From Goleter apudmare HA4340-LM2 (GTDB lineage Bacteria; Cyanobacteriota; Cyanobacteriia; Cyanobacteriales; Nostocaceae), in contig JAHHHF010000074.1 of assembly GCA_019359495.1 (NCBI GenBank), forward strand, positions 144,190 through 208,189: a stretch of 64,000 nt of DNA, written 5' to 3'. The position numbers were made by a program, and so were the translations under genes. The notes under the pieces were generated by a model. That model was given only the letters and a program-made list of their open reading frames with translations, was not told the origin of the DNA and did no database searches. Below are positions 63,600 through 64,000 of the stretch, one piece after another. Numbering within the stretch: the stretch's first letter is position 1; the number at the start of each line of letters is the position of its first letter.

Positions 63600-63671
63600 A
63601 GCCAGCAGTCGGATTTGAACCGACGACCTTCCGATTACAAGTCGGATGCACTACCACTGTGCTATGCTGGC
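63600..63671 (-). tRNA. trnT: tRNA-Thr (anticodon UGU)
   Basis: 72-nt tRNA on the minus strand. The acceptor stem GCCAGCA pairs with TGCTGGC, the D arm is GCACAGTGGTAGTGC, the anticodon arm is TCCGA-CTTGTAA-TCGGA with anticodon TGT, and the T arm is GTCGG-TTCAAAT-CCGAC. The discriminator is T. CCA is not encoded. Confidence 0.97.
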
Positions 63672-64000
63672 GGGTTTGGATGACTGTTTTTAAGCACCAA
63701 CCGATTTCTCATCATATCATAAATAGTTTATTTGTCTAGCATCAAGTGTAAAAATATATCTATGCCTGGTTTGGAGTAATTGCTCTGGCTCGTTTTTGTA
63801 CCCCTACGGGAACACATCATACTTAAGCTCCTACGGTAGAATTCTTTTACGAGAGATTGTGGAAGATAAATACTAGGACTTACGCATTGACAGAGTGGTA
63901 AAATAGTGCAGTTAAAGATGAGTGTCGTCTACAAACAGGTATCGGGCAATTAGAGAAATCAGCAAACCCTCGACAGCACAATGCAATCTAGAACAGTACA
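63672..64000. other. intergenic region at window end
   Basis: About 330 bases, no ORF. TAGGACTTACGCA near 63880 resembles a sequence frequent upstream or at the ends of Nostoc insertion elements, but no transposase is seen within the window. Confidence 0.4.

Overview
This is a stretch of cyanobacterial chromosome, almost certainly from a filamentous, Nostoc/Anabaena-like member of the Nostocales. Supporting signs are the very frequent GCGATCGC (HIP1) octamer, the PSI assembly gene ycf3, GatC, Ser/Thr kinases with CHASE2 or FHA-type partners, heptamer tandem repeats (STRRs), several families of dispersed intergenic palindromes, a cox3/ARTO-type oxidase operon and a CyRepA1-type replication protein. 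One tRNA (Thr, UGU) is present. I saw no rRNA genes and no CRISPR array.

Layout. 1-4.1 kb: the C-terminal part of a surface protein ending in a CHAT caspase-like domain, facing its probable two-partner outer-membrane transporter. 4.4-17.5 kb: a Ser/Thr kinase, a degenerate alpha/beta hydrolase, a thioredoxin reductase, a transaldolase, a P-type cation ATPase, a CHASE2 kinase and a PRC-barrel protein. 17.5-26.4 kb: smc, with a decayed copy of its 3' end beside it, then the five-gene minus-strand operon DUF2231-DUF2231-ctaC-ctaD-ctaE. 27.4-33.2 kb: a homologue of the human cobalamin-trafficking protein MMADHC/CblD, a large TPR protein, an HTH protein fused to a type-1 periplasmic-binding fold, and a ferritin-like protein of the iminophenyl-pyruvate dimer synthase type. 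33.8-39.1 kb: an apparent D-glutamate/5-oxoproline salvage operon (hyuA, DUF1445 D-glutamate cyclase, hyuB), interrupted by two decaying genes. 39.4-48.3 kb: an FHA protein, NurA, a threonine-dehydratase fragment, a large CyRepA1-like replication protein, a glycosyltransferase, a DUF6391 protein and a small PedR-like LuxR regulator. 48.7-63.7 kb: mostly housekeeping genes (PfkB kinase, thioredoxin-fold protein, aroA, gatC, ycf3, YedK-type peptidase, GST, DUF167, DUF2231, DUF2993, hemerythrin, M20 amidohydrolase, pentapeptide-repeat protein, tRNA-Thr). Among them is an accessory patch at 53-55 kb with an HNH/antitoxin-like pair and a broken Uma2 gene.

How the genes fit together. The oxidase subunit II has lost every CuA ligand in the C-x-E-x-C-x3-H motif, and subunit I is of the YSHPxVY (A2) type. 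The operon therefore looks like a quinol-oxidising or alternative terminal oxidase, matching what is called ARTO/Cox3 in cyanobacteria. The hyuA/DUF1445/hyuB cluster suggests D-glutamate to 5-oxoproline to glutamate recycling. Several junctions between convergent genes carry perfect palindromes that probably act as bidirectional terminators, and some of these are members of repeat families. Signs of gene decay (IS fragment, nonsense mutations, partial duplications) cluster at 6.3, 17.6, 36.8-37.5, 41.8 and 54.8 kb. All family assignments come from reading motifs in the translations; no database search was run.
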